A DNA stretch of 33,654 bases from a virus. Made by a program: the position numbers and the translations under genes. The notes beneath the pieces are model-generated. The model searched no databases. It saw only the letters and a list, made by a program, of their open reading frames with translations, and was not told the DNA's origin. Below are positions 24,314 through 31,038 of this stretch, one piece after another (positions within the stretch are counted from its first letter, which is position 1; each line of letters begins with the position of its first letter). Location of the stretch: positions 1-33,654 of the IMG/VR virus record IMGVR_UViG_3300020463_000067; one strand, written 5' to 3'.

Positions 24314-24982
24314 TTAAAATGGGATTTCATCGTCCATATCATTAGACGTTGCCGCCTGTTCCTGACCTTCTATTTCCAACTCTAGATCGGGTTGCTGATC
24401 GCTTTTCTCGTCCACTGGAATACCAAATGGGTCCACCTCTTCAACGCCAGTATCCACCGAGTCAAAATCGTCTGATTGATCGGCATACTTAGCGTCTATG
24501 ACTTGCACTGCGCTCAGTAATAGCTTAATACCCCATTGTTCTTTCTTTGGGTTGAAGGTGGGCAACATGGATACTTTAAGGTTTCCTGTTGAGCCACTCC
24601 ATATAGATAGATCAGCAAGTGGTTGCTTTGACCCGTCGATAACTTTGACAGCTTGTGATGGAGTGCCTTTTTTAGTTATACAGCTTTTTCTTGCTGTGAA
24701 TTGCACAGTACCATCGTCTAGTTTCTTCATGGCGTGGATTGTGCCAAACTTACCTAATTTACTGTTGATTTTCTTACACTCGTTAAAGTGTGCAATGGCT
24801 TGCTTCCATATATCTTGGCCCTCTTCATGTGATACTATGAAAGATATTGACCATTCCGCACCTGGAGTGCTTGTCGTAACCTTTTCTGATTTATTTTCGG
24901 TGCTATTAAATACATAGCCACTATCTAATCTGGGCCATTGGAATATAACATTGCGTATTAACACGTCTTTAAACTCTGACAT
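24314..24982 (-). CDS. Single-stranded DNA-binding protein
   Basis: 222 residues. An N-terminal OB-like beta domain (DVLIRNVIFQWPRLDSGYVF, then WSISFIVSHEEGQDIWKQAI) is followed by LSAVQVIDAKYA and a long acidic tail ending DMDDEIPF. That tip closely mimics the bacterial SSB C-terminus (DDDIPF), which recruits replication and repair proteins. The arrangement resembles phage SSBs of the DUF2815 group. It lies between primase-helicase and the exonuclease, so it probably serves both replication and recombination. Confidence 0.7.
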   Translation of the reverse strand: MSEFKDVLIRNVIFQWPRLDSGYVFNSTENKSEKVTTSTPGAEWSISFIVSHEEGQDIWKQAIAHFNECKKINSKLGKFGTIHAMKKLDDGTVQFTARKSCITKKGTPSQAVKVIDGSKQPLADLSIWSGSTGNLKVSMLPTFNPKKEQWGIKLLLSAVQVIDAKYADQSDDFDSVDTGVEEVDPFGIPVDEKSDQQPDLELEIEGQEQAATSNDMDDEIPF

Positions 24983-24994
24983 TATTTTTCTCCA

Positions 24995-25834
24995 TTATAG
25001 TTGAGTGTCCATCCATTCGGCGGGATGAAGCATTGTAAAAGAGGGCCAACCAGTGCTGTAATCGCCTGTTTTTTCAGCCTCTTTTATTTCTTCCAACACA
25101 TCGTCAAGGCGTTCTGAGTAGATACGCATTAGCTCTTGCGACATGAGGAATAAATTGACGCTATGTGGGGCTTTCTTTTCCACCACAGCGAAAGCAAAAT
25201 ATATACATTGGATACCTTCTTGCTCACATACTTTTTTATAAAAAGCCGCTTGGTAGCCGTATGCAAGATCAATAAACTGTCTAAAGAAGTTTCTTTCTGT
25301 TGGGATTTTACCAAAGGTTTTGACATCCATTATGATGCCTTTGTCTGTGGTGTATAAATCCGGACGTGCTTTGAGTAACAACCCTGTCTTTTCATCTATC
25401 GTATAGACACTGGCTTCTTTTACGGCGGTTTTGTTTCTTGCAATCTTGCGAATATCTTTATGCTTCCACAAAGCTTTGGTCATTTGCAGTGCTTTGGCGT
25501 ATTCCCCTTCCGGTAATAATATTACACCATCTTCTTTAGCTTGCTGATAATCTTCAGCCCATTGCTTCCCTGCCCTTGTTTTGTGTTTGCCAATCACTGA
25601 TTGTTTTCGGTTTTTGCCTTCGAACATGGCGTGCACACCAGAGCCAATATCCACCACGCTTGGGCTTAGATCGTCACTAGGTTGGCTTGCATGATATGGC
25701 GTAGTGGTTAGCCATTTTTTAACAAAGCTTGAGGATATTCCTTCGCTATCGTGATATTCATTGTTGGTGAGATTGTGAAATATGCCTGTCTTTTGCTTAT
25801 ATTCTCGTAGCCATTTATCTTTAGTTTCGTGCAT
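24995..25834 (-). CDS. RecE-like exonuclease (PDDEXK, exodeoxyribonuclease VIII type)
   Basis: 279 residues. The nuclease core motifs are present: GSGVHAMFE (conserved His), LLLKARPDL (Asp), GIIMDVKT (Asp-x-Lys) and FIDLAYGYQAAFYKK (Gln-xxx-Tyr). The N-terminal FHNLTNNEYHDSEGISSSFV, with YHxxxGISxSxLK-like spacing, is typical of PF12684 enzymes. It would degrade one strand from double-stranded ends to make 3' tails for annealing. No RecT-like annealing protein is visible; the adjacent ssDNA-binding protein may be its partner. It overlaps the upstream nuclease gene by one base. Confidence 0.8.
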   Translation of the reverse strand: MHETKDKWLREYKQKTGIFHNLTNNEYHDSEGISSSFVKKWLTTTPYHASQPSDDLSPSVVDIGSGVHAMFEGKNRKQSVIGKHKTRAGKQWAEDYQQAKEDGVILLPEGEYAKALQMTKALWKHKDIRKIARNKTAVKEASVYTIDEKTGLLLKARPDLYTTDKGIIMDVKTFGKIPTERNFFRQFIDLAYGYQAAFYKKVCEQEGIQCIYFAFAVVEKKAPHSVNLFLMSQELMRIYSERLDDVLEEIKEAEKTGDYSTGWPSFTMLHPAEWMDTQL

Positions 25835-26433
25835 TATTCATCCTCATCTTCAGGATAAATTTTGCCGAATCCGTCACAAATATCGCAGACTATTTCACCA
25901 CTTTTGTCACCATTTGGAAAAATGTCGAGATATTCAGTAGAGGGGTGGCGTTTAACTACACCAAAACCATTACACTCTTTACAATCTATTGGTTTAACTT
26001 GCACGACAGGCGTTGTGTTTCTTAGTGGTGTGATTGCCATAAGTTCACGCGCCAATGAACAAAACGCGTCAACAGTCATACTTACGAGATCTGTGTTTTC
26101 ATCCCAAGATCCACCCACCGCCTTGGCAAACGCATTTATTCTTATCACTGCGATACTTGGTTGGCGGTCAAAACGATATATTACACAGGGAAATTTTCCT
26201 ACTCTATCTGCCGCACGTTGGGCTTGTTCTATCCAGGTTTGACTAAAACTACCCGCAATACGCCGCTTACATTCTATGACAAATGGAAAGTTTTCTTCTT
26301 CACAGATTAGATCGCCATGGTCCGCTTCTCTGTACTGGTTAAGCTCACGTTTAAAAACAATGCCAAGATTATCGAATAAAACCTTCTTTATTTCTGATTC
26401 GTAGCTTGCACCCTTTTTGCGACTATTCACCAT
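25834..26433 (-). CDS. PDDEXK resolvase-like nuclease with C-terminal DnaJ-type zinc knuckles
   Basis: 199 residues from ATG 26433, with GAGGTGG upstream; it overlaps cro by 11 nt. The N-terminal MVNSRKKGASYESEIKKVLF, then DHGDLICEEENFPFVIECKR matches Holliday-junction-resolvase-like PDDEXK enzymes (RxKGxxxE, D-x11-13-E-C-K), with a following basic helix (TWIEQAQRAADRVGKFP). The C-terminus holds two CxxCxGxG motifs (CKECNGFG, CDICDGFG) as in DnaJ zinc fingers. A role in recombination or processing of branched DNA is inferred. An earlier start at 26469 would overlap cro further and is not preferred. Confidence 0.65.
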   Translation of the reverse strand: MVNSRKKGASYESEIKKVLFDNLGIVFKRELNQYREADHGDLICEEENFPFVIECKRRIAGSFSQTWIEQAQRAADRVGKFPCVIYRFDRQPSIAVIRINAFAKAVGGSWDENTDLVSMTVDAFCSLARELMAITPLRNTTPVVQVKPIDCKECNGFGVVKRHPSTEYLDIFPNGDKSGEIVCDICDGFGKIYPEDEDE

Positions 26434-26683
26434 CGTAGACCACCTCACCTCGTTGGGCAGCTTGAACAAGTCTTATGGCGTCTTGAATGTCATCTTTGAT
26501 CGTGAGCCATGCTTCGACTGGGACGTCACCTTGCGTGACCTTTTGAATTTCCAAGGCAGTCACAACATTTGGTAGAACGTCACCGCTGATATAACGAGAT
26601 AAGGTGGGTTGGGATACGCCGATTCTCTTGGCGAGTGAGGCTTGCGATACCTCTTTGGTGATCATATACTCAAATAACTGCAA
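26423..26683 (-). CDS. Cro-like regulator (HTH XRE family)
   Basis: 86 residues from a TTG at 26683 (MQLFEYMITKEVSQASLAKR). An ATG at 26665 is an alternative but would remove the first helix. The HTH is clear: SQASLAKRIGVSQPTLSRYI, followed by SGDVLPNVVTALEIQKVTQG as in Cro/YdaS-like proteins. It is the first gene of the leftward early operon and faces the repressor gene across a promoter region with three operator-like sites. It would act as the lytic-side repressor of CI synthesis. Confidence 0.75.
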   Translation of the reverse strand: MQLFEYMITKEVSQASLAKRIGVSQPTLSRYISGDVLPNVVTALEIQKVTQGDVPVEAWLTIKDDIQDAIRLVQAAQRGEVVYDGE

Positions 26684-26714
26684 GATTTTAGCCTAAATTT
26701 TGTCGATTTGTTTA

Positions 26715-26745
26715 ATTCATATTCAAATAAAATGCACTATGTCAA
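26715..26745 (-). promoter_or_regulatory. Leftward early promoter with operator
   Basis: On the minus strand a perfect -35 TTGACA (26745-26740) is followed after 18 nt by TATGAA as -10. The operator-like sequence ATTCATATTCAAAT (26715-26728, plus-strand reading) covers the -10. The transcript would start near 26709, about 25 nt before cro. Confidence 0.6.
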
Positions 26746-26762
26746 CTATTATATAGGTAAAA

Positions 26763-26778
26763 TATTCATATCTAAGTA
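26763..26778. promoter_or_regulatory. Operator-like site between the divergent promoters
   Basis: TATTCATATCTAAGTA keeps one perfect half-site (TATTCA) and centre (TATC) of the operator, with a degenerate second half. It lies upstream of the leftward -35 box. Weak on its own, but its company makes it plausible as a third operator. Confidence 0.4.
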
Positions 26779-26869
26779 TCATAATGAAACTAAAACATTG
26801 TTTTTATGTTATTTTATTAGCTTATGGAATATTATAAAATAATCATTTTTATTATTTTGTATTTTTTTA

Positions 26870-26899
26870 TTGACACATTAATTCATATGTGAATAAAAT
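26870..26899 (+). promoter_or_regulatory. Repressor-side promoter with operator in the spacer
   Basis: TTGACA (26870-26875), an 18-nt spacer and TAAAAT (26894-26899). The palindrome ATTCATATGTGAAT (26881-26894; perfect 5-bp arms) fills the spacer from the fifth base onward. This would drive the unknown gene and CI, with autorepression by CI or repression by Cro. Confidence 0.7.
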
Positions 26900-26929
26900 A
26901 CTTTAGTGACTATCGAATGGAAAGTGAAT

Positions 26930-27262
26930 ATGGATTACATAAATAACAAGTTTAGAGGTAAGAAGTCAGGCAGTTACACTGGTGGGTATTTGTCAAAAAA
27001 TATTGGCAAACATCATAGGGCGTTAACCAGATTTATTTTTCAATCGGCAAGTAAAAAAACACACAGCAATATTGTCAATCAAATTGCGGGTATATCTTGG
27101 GCTAGTCAGTTTAAGTATATGTACTCACCGATAGCCCCACCGTTAAAACGATTCTTTGAAAGAGTTCGTGATGCTCGTCTTGGCCTTAACATAGGTGCAG
27201 ACCAGTATTTCGGTTTAAAGACAGATAAATATTGGTGGGCTATTATTTACCCACCGCCATAG
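26930..27262 (+). CDS. Basic protein co-transcribed with the repressor, hypothetical
   Basis: 110 residues from ATG 26930 (GGAAAG 5 nt upstream); an in-frame GTG at 26906 is less well placed. The protein is strongly basic (MDYINNKFRGKKSGSYTGGY..., then HHRALTRFIFQSASKKTHSN) and ends in an aromatic stretch (TDKYWWAIIYPPP). No known domain. It lies 21 nt before CI on the same transcript, so it is expressed in the lysogen. A superinfection-exclusion or regulatory role is possible from position only. Confidence 0.55.
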   Translation: MDYINNKFRGKKSGSYTGGYLSKNIGKHHRALTRFIFQSASKKTHSNIVNQIAGISWASQFKYMYSPIAPPLKRFFERVRDARLGLNIGADQYFGLKTDKYWWAIIYPPP

Positions 27263-27283
27263 AAAAGAAAGGTGGGGGACATT

Positions 27284-27934
27284 GTGTTCACAAGAATATA
27301 CGATGTTAGAACTAAGTTAAAAGTTAAACAGGACGAATTAGCAAAATTGTCCGGTGTGAGTCAAAGCCAGATAAGCAAATATGAGAAAGGTGAAGTAACC
27401 AATCCAAGTTTTGATAAACTCGTTAGAATAGCAGAAGCACTTGGAGTTACCGTAGACGATCTTAAAACTAAGACCGATGATCAAGATTTTTCGCCAGTAA
27501 GACAAACCACATCAGCCGTGTTCGTTCCTCTATATCAGGGGAAAACAAAAGTGAGAGAATTAGATAATGCCTTTGCATCCCGATTGGGTTTCAATAGGTT
27601 AGCTCACCAACAAATACGAAAACCAAGTTTCTTGGAGTATTCTGATACTGCATATGCAATGACTGTGTATGGGGACCATATGAAGCCGCGTTATCGTGAA
27701 GGTGATATAATCTATGCAGATCCACAGTTAACACCACAAGACGAAGACGATGTTGTAATATCGTTTAAGGTGGATGGATCTTTTGTTGGTGTGGTGAGAG
27801 AGTTAGTAAGTATGAACGCCAATAATATAACGTTTAAAGACCTACAAACAGGAGAAACCAAGATGTTTTCTCTTAATGATCTATACGCTGTTCATGTGGT
27901 GGTTGGATCACAAAAATATAGACCAAATCAATAA
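27284..27934 (+). CDS. CI-type repressor with an S24-fold domain lacking the catalytic Ser
   Basis: 216 residues from GTG 27284, with GGTGGGGG 5 nt upstream; a GTG at 27272 is possible. The N-terminal HTH (about 6-60) has KVKQDELAKLSGVSQSQISK. The C-terminal S24/LexA-like domain has MTVYGDHMKPRYREGDIIYA. The family motif is GDSM, and here His132 replaces the nucleophilic Ser. The segment that should carry the Lys reads FVGVVRELV, without Lys. No Ala-Gly or Cys-Gly cleavage site is evident in the linker. It should bind the ATTCATATNTGAAT-type operators as a dimer, but self-cleavage is unlikely. Confidence 0.8.
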   Translation: MFTRIYDVRTKLKVKQDELAKLSGVSQSQISKYEKGEVTNPSFDKLVRIAEALGVTVDDLKTKTDDQDFSPVRQTTSAVFVPLYQGKTKVRELDNAFASRLGFNRLAHQQIRKPSFLEYSDTAYAMTVYGDHMKPRYREGDIIYADPQLTPQDEDDVVISFKVDGSFVGVVRELVSMNANNITFKDLQTGETKMFSLNDLYAVHVVVGSQKYRPNQ

Positions 27935-27946
27935 AATCAAATTGTA

Positions 27947-27986
27947 AAACTGGCCTGGAAATGGTAATGTTTTCTGAGGCCAGTTT
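27947..27986 (-). terminator. Terminator between convergent cI and integrase-operon genes
   Basis: Perfect 10-bp arms AAACTGGCCT (27947-27956) and AGGCCAGTTT (27977-27986) with a 20-nt loop. On the minus strand the stem is followed by TTTACAATTTGATTTTATT, a broken T-rich tract. On the plus strand there is no T-run. It most likely ends the leftward int transcript and may slow cI read-through. Confidence 0.55.
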
Positions 27987-28011
27987 ACACAAACTAGCCT
28001 CACGAAAACCT

Positions 28012-28176
28012 CTAAACGTTAAAGGGACTTTTTTCGTATGCTATGTAATCGTGAAATACTGAAATTCTACGAGAGCCTTTCTTATAACGAGCTACTTCAT
28101 CGGAATATTTTGGCTCATAACAATAAACATATTTATCATCTTCAGCTTGGCGTATTAATTCTTCATTATTAGTCAT
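28012..28176 (-). CDS. 54-residue protein directly after integrase, hypothetical
   Basis: ATG 28176, with AAGGAG 8 nt upstream; it starts 17 nt after the integrase stop. It reads MTNNEELIRQAEDDKYVYCY, then KYSDEVARYKKGSRRISVFH, and ends EKSPFNV. No winged-helix excisionase pattern is obvious. Position beside integrase makes a directionality factor conceivable, but sequence does not show it. Confidence 0.55.
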   Translation of the reverse strand: MTNNEELIRQAEDDKYVYCYEPKYSDEVARYKKGSRRISVFHDYIAYEKSPFNV

Positions 28177-28193
28177 AGCTTATTCTCCTTCTT

Positions 28194-29306
28194 TTAGTGT
28201 AATGTTATGATGTATTCGTCACCATACGTCTCTTCGGGGCGTATCTGGCGGTAATGCTTGTCAGTCACATCACTACCAACTTTATGCCCGACAAGCACCT
28301 GTACATGATCCTTGCTTTTACCTTCATTCAATTGCTTGTTTATGTAAAACCTACGCAAACCATGAAAACCAAATTTCTGCACATTTGCACTAACGCAACC
28401 TCTGTATAAAACGGACCTCACCACATCAGTTGCCGCGAATAGATTGCCCTTTGTATTGGTGAACAGCCATTCACCTTCGCTTACCGCTTTAAGCTGTGCC
28501 AAATCATCTTTAAGCTCTTCACTTATTCTAACTGTGCGATTGCTTCCGGCGGTCTTAGTATCGCCTAGTTCGCCCCTGTCATTACTTAATCTAATGTGGA
28601 TCTTATCACCGTTAATAGCGTCCCAACGTAAAGCAAGGATTTCGCTGATCCTCATTCCATTTGCAGCGGCAAGTTTAATCATAACTTTCTTCCAGTGAAC
28701 CGTAGTGGCTTGCAAGATAGCTAACACCTCGCTTTCAGTTGGTGTGTAACGCTCTTCTGAAGCTCGTGTTTCCAAAGGATCAAGTTGCACACAAGGATTG
28801 TATTGCACCAAGTTTTCCTGAATAAAAAATTTGAATATTCTACGCAAAGTTCCAAGAATTGTGTTTGCGTACTGAGGTGACATTCGCTTCTCTAGTTCTT
28901 TTTGAAACTTCATTACGTTTTGTGTGGTAATGTCCTCTAACTCCATCTTGCCGAAAAAAGGTACAATATGTTTATTAATGTGCACCAAAAGAGTTGTACG
29001 TCTTTTTGGCCTTAGTCTACGCCCATATTTTGAGTTGGTTTTATAATTATTAACTCGCTCGTCTATCTCAGCTTTATAAAGATATATTAAGTCTCCCAAC
29101 AGCGTTGATTTTTTTGGTGTTAAAGTACCATTGTGCCGCAACTTTAAGTCTTGCTTCATAGCCCACGTCAAAGGGTCTATATCGTCACGGCAAATTTTTT
29201 TCTTTTCTTTGCCAGTTTCTTGATCATCCCACCGAATAAAAAAGTGGGACTTATCTCGCCTCTTGCCATGATATAATTTGACTATTTCACCTTCCCATAA
29301 AAGCAT
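28194..29306 (-). CDS. int: Tyrosine-family site-specific integrase
   Basis: 370 residues from ATG 29306, preceded by GGAG at 6 nt; an ATG 12 nt upstream (29318) contains the ribosome site. The N-terminal arm-binding and SAM-like core-binding parts (about 60-180) precede the catalytic domain with Arg219 (NGMRISEILALRW), Lys251, His315 and Arg318 (FHGLRRFY), His341 (LVGHK) and Tyr352 (DKHYRQI). All catalytic residues are present. It should recombine the nearby tRNA-Gly-derived attP with the host tRNA gene. Its promoter carries the phage operator. Confidence 0.92.
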   Translation of the reverse strand: MLLWEGEIVKLYHGKRRDKSHFFIRWDDQETGKEKKKICRDDIDPLTWAMKQDLKLRHNGTLTPKKSTLLGDLIYLYKAEIDERVNNYKTNSKYGRRLRPKRRTTLLVHINKHIVPFFGKMELEDITTQNVMKFQKELEKRMSPQYANTILGTLRRIFKFFIQENLVQYNPCVQLDPLETRASEERYTPTESEVLAILQATTVHWKKVMIKLAAANGMRISEILALRWDAINGDKIHIRLSNDRGELGDTKTAGSNRTVRISEELKDDLAQLKAVSEGEWLFTNTKGNLFAATDVVRSVLYRGCVSANVQKFGFHGLRRFYINKQLNEGKSKDHVQVLVGHKVGSDVTDKHYRQIRPEETYGDEYIITLH

Positions 29307-29364
29307 ATTTTTCTCCATTCATATTTGTATTGGGTAAAGGATAATTTACCCTTATTATTTTCCC

Positions 29365-29394
29365 ATTTTATTCGTATATGAATGGTAATGTCCA
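29365..29394 (-). promoter_or_regulatory. Integrase promoter with operator in the spacer
   Basis: On the minus strand: TGGACA (29394-29389), 5 nt, the operator ATTCATATACGAAT (29383-29370), then AAAAT completing the -10 TAAAAT (29370-29365). The spacing is identical to the repressor-side promoter at 26870. Another operator-like copy, ATTCATATTTGTAT (29317-29330), lies in the leader near the start codon. Confidence 0.7.
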
Positions 29395-29395
29395 T

Positions 29396-29427
29396 AAAAA
29401 AAGAGATGCGACCCCATTAGCCACATC
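29396..29427 (-). terminator. Rho-independent terminator at the end of the late/lysis operon
   Basis: On the minus strand GATGTGGC pairs with GGTCGCATC (8 bp including U-G pairs, 7-nt loop), followed by TC and seven T. It lies between the endolysin gene and the integrase promoter and would shield int from late transcription. Confidence 0.85.
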
Positions 29428-29487
29428 TAACATATTGTTTTTATTATAAACTATTTTTATTCATTGCGTATTCATTTAGCGGTCCAC

Positions 29488-29537
29488 TTACTTTGCCAAG
29501 GTAAATGTCGTGAGTTCGAATCTCATCGCCCGCTCCA
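29488..29537 (+). other. attP: attP core: 3' half of a tRNA-Gly(GCC) gene
   Basis: Readable tRNA parts are the anticodon stem TTACT/GGTAA with loop TTGCCAA (anticodon GCC), a 5-nt variable loop, the T arm GTGAG-TTCGAAT-CTCAT, the acceptor 3' strand CGCCCGC, discriminator T and encoded CCA. The matching 5' half (GCGGGCG) is absent, so this is not a working tRNA gene. It is the phage copy of the host target, which on integration restores the tRNA 3' end. Its position next to int supports this. Confidence 0.85.
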
Positions 29538-29609
29538 TCATTTTACCATTAAAAACAATGACTTACGTGTAGTCAAATCAGCATATTACGGAGGTGAGAT
29601 ATTCATTTT

Positions 29610-29659
29610 CGGAACCAAACCCAAAATGGTTCCGGCGGGTAAGTGTCATTTCGGAACCA
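29610..29659. repeat. CGGAACCA repeats beside attP
   Basis: CGGAACCA at 29610-29617, its inverse TGGTTCCG at 29627-29634 (8-bp arms, 9-nt loop), and a direct copy CGGAACCA at 29652-29659, touching the endolysin stop. No T-run follows on either strand. Candidate arm-type binding sites for integrase or its accessory factor, or an RNA processing hairpin. The rest of 29538-29609 holds nothing recognisable. Confidence 0.5.
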
Positions 29660-30298
29660 CTACTTTAACCAATCGTAGATTCGGAAGGTTTGGTGGGTAC
29701 GCTCGTCTAAGTGATTATAACCGCCATTTACCTTTTTGGTGACACGTTTGCACGTATCATTGCTCACACCTTCATCGCATATTTTCCAAAGCCCTCGCCG
29801 CTTGTTGAAGTACCATAAGGCGCTCTCCATGGGATAGTGTGACGAGATCAAGGTCGGCTCATCCATTACGTCCGGCAAGCGCATATCTGACGCAAACTTA
29901 CGTGTATTTGCACGTCCGGTAATTTGTAAAAATCCGCGCCCTCGAAAAATCCATCCATCATTGTCAGAAATATTACCTAATTTAGATTTCTCGCTACGAT
30001 TTTTGTCCATATACACATAGTTAGCTAGTGCTTTTGGATTTTTCGAATATGGCTTTGCATCAGCCGGAGTTTTAAAATATCTGCCAAAAACTTTCATCAA
30101 AGCATCGACTGAATAGTTTAAATTTTCCTCAACAGCTTGAAAGTTCATGCTCTCAATACACACCTGTCCTAAAAAATGTGCAGCCCTTTCTGGTGACATT
30201 TCATAATGCTTCATAATTGCTTTTGCTGTGTTTGGCCCAAATTGACCATCTGGCGTACACCCACACTTTTGTTGTAGGTTTCTAAATCCTTCACTCAT
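29660..30298 (-). CDS. Endolysin: GH19 (chitinase/muramidase-like) with N-terminal binding module
   Basis: 212 residues from ATG 30298 (GGAG 7 nt upstream). Residues about 1-34 resemble a peptidoglycan-binding helix bundle (FRNLQQKCGCTPDGQFGPNT). The GH19 domain follows: AAHFLGQVCIES with catalytic Glu49, AVEENLNYS with the second acidic position, and FRGRGFLQITGRANTRKF. This fold cleaves cell-wall glycan during lysis. There is no signal peptide, so it needs the holin to reach the wall. A longer frame (to 30388) would overlap the previous gene by about 100 nt and is rejected. Confidence 0.85.
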   Translation of the reverse strand: MSEGFRNLQQKCGCTPDGQFGPNTAKAIMKHYEMSPERAAHFLGQVCIESMNFQAVEENLNYSVDALMKVFGRYFKTPADAKPYSKNPKALANYVYMDKNRSEKSKLGNISDNDGWIFRGRGFLQITGRANTRKFASDMRLPDVMDEPTLISSHYPMESALWYFNKRRGLWKICDEGVSNDTCKRVTKKVNGGYNHLDERTHQTFRIYDWLK

Positions 30299-30563
30299 TG
30301 TCTCTCTCCACTGGCGTACGGCCCCATTGCCGCGTGTAACCAAATTCTTCATAACTTTCTGCCCAACGGTTTTCGGTAAAGGTTGCAAACCGAATTAGCA
30401 TTTCATTCTCTGTGTAAAGTTGGTCAATCCACTCAGAATTTTCCTGAACTTGGGTTTCTAAATGTTCTATTCGGTGAGCCTGTTTACTTACCCACCAGAC
30501 GCCACCAACCAACTGCACTAACATGGCAAGCACAAGGCCAAGAGGAAGCTTTAAATCGCTCAC
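30291..30563 (-). CDS. Membrane-anchored lysis-cassette protein (possible Rz-like or holin accessory)
   Basis: 90 residues from GTG 30563, overlapping the preceding stop (GTGA). One N-terminal membrane span (LGLVLAMLVQLVGGVWWVS, about 8-26) precedes a coiled coil (HRIEHLETQVQENSEWIDQL). The rest is charged and soluble. One span plus a periplasm-facing coiled coil is the architecture of inner-membrane spanins (Rz), and it overlaps the endolysin gene by 8 nt. No outer-membrane partner with a lipobox was found, so the spanin call is tentative. Confidence 0.55.
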   Translation of the reverse strand: MSDLKLPLGLVLAMLVQLVGGVWWVSKQAHRIEHLETQVQENSEWIDQLYTENEMLIRFATFTENRWAESYEEFGYTRQWGRTPVERDNE

Positions 30564-30652
30564 CTTTTGCTTTCCAAATATAATCTAAAACAATTTACTA
30601 AAGTATTTAGTGACACTGCCGAAAACAACATAATCCATTGCCACATTTCCAT
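30560..30652 (-). CDS. 30-residue hydrophobic lysis-region protein
   Basis: The ATG at 30652 overlaps the preceding holin stop (TAATG), with GGGAGA about 5 nt upstream. The TGA overlaps the GTG of the next gene. The product (MEMWQWIMLFSAVSLNTLVN, then CFRLYLESKR) is one hydrophobic helix with a basic tail. It exactly fills the gap between two lysis genes with overlaps at both ends, which supports it. Function unknown; perhaps a holin modulator. Confidence 0.5.
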   Translation of the reverse strand: MEMWQWIMLFSAVSLNTLVNCFRLYLESKR

Positions 30653-31038
30653 TATTTTCTCCCGAAAAATTTAGTTGCTGAACGTACCGCAAAACTCGCG
30701 CTTACAATGACACCCAAGGTGTATTGATAGTAGCTTGGCATTTGTTCCAAAGCTGTAAATCCTTCAGCTACAACACCTCGCCCCCACTCACCGCAAAACG
30801 CTAAAATAAGTGGAATTGAAAACAAAATTGTTAGCCACTCGTCTTTCCAAGAAGACTGAGTACCTTGCGCCATAATCTTTTCCCAATCGGCAATTGAGGT
30901 TTCTTTTGAGATAAGGATTTTTGCTTTGGCTTCGGCTTCGGTGAGCTTGAGCTTTGCGTTTGCTTGTTGTGCTTGCGTTTTGGCATTTAACCAACCTCCT
31001 GCTAATTCAGTAATCGGCCCGATTATTGCTTGGAGCAT
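30652..31038 (-). CDS. Holin of the 3TM / gene-transfer-agent type
   Basis: 128 residues. The pattern PITELAGGWLNAKTQAQQAN, a charged amphipathic helix, then SSWKDEWLTILFSIPLILAF and YYQYTLGVIVSASFAVRSAT is characteristic of GTA_holin_3TM proteins. Two strong membrane spans (about 69-87 and 103-121) follow a weaker N-terminal helix. It would form holes or trigger lysis, releasing the GH19 endolysin. It overlaps the upstream membrane protein gene by 32 nt. Confidence 0.75.
   Translation of the reverse strand: MLQAIIGPITELAGGWLNAKTQAQQANAKLKLTEAEAKAKILISKETSIADWEKIMAQGTQSSWKDEWLTILFSIPLILAFCGEWGRGVVAEGFTALEQMPSYYQYTLGVIVSASFAVRSATKFFGRK

Noticed and set aside
29482-29537. Functional tRNA-Gly gene
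   Set aside because: Acceptor 5' strand and D arm are missing; only the 3' half is present, as expected for attP.
29464-29742. 92-codon plus-strand frame over the attP region
   Set aside because: Its middle is the accidental translation of a tRNA 3' half, and its end is antisense to the endolysin gene.
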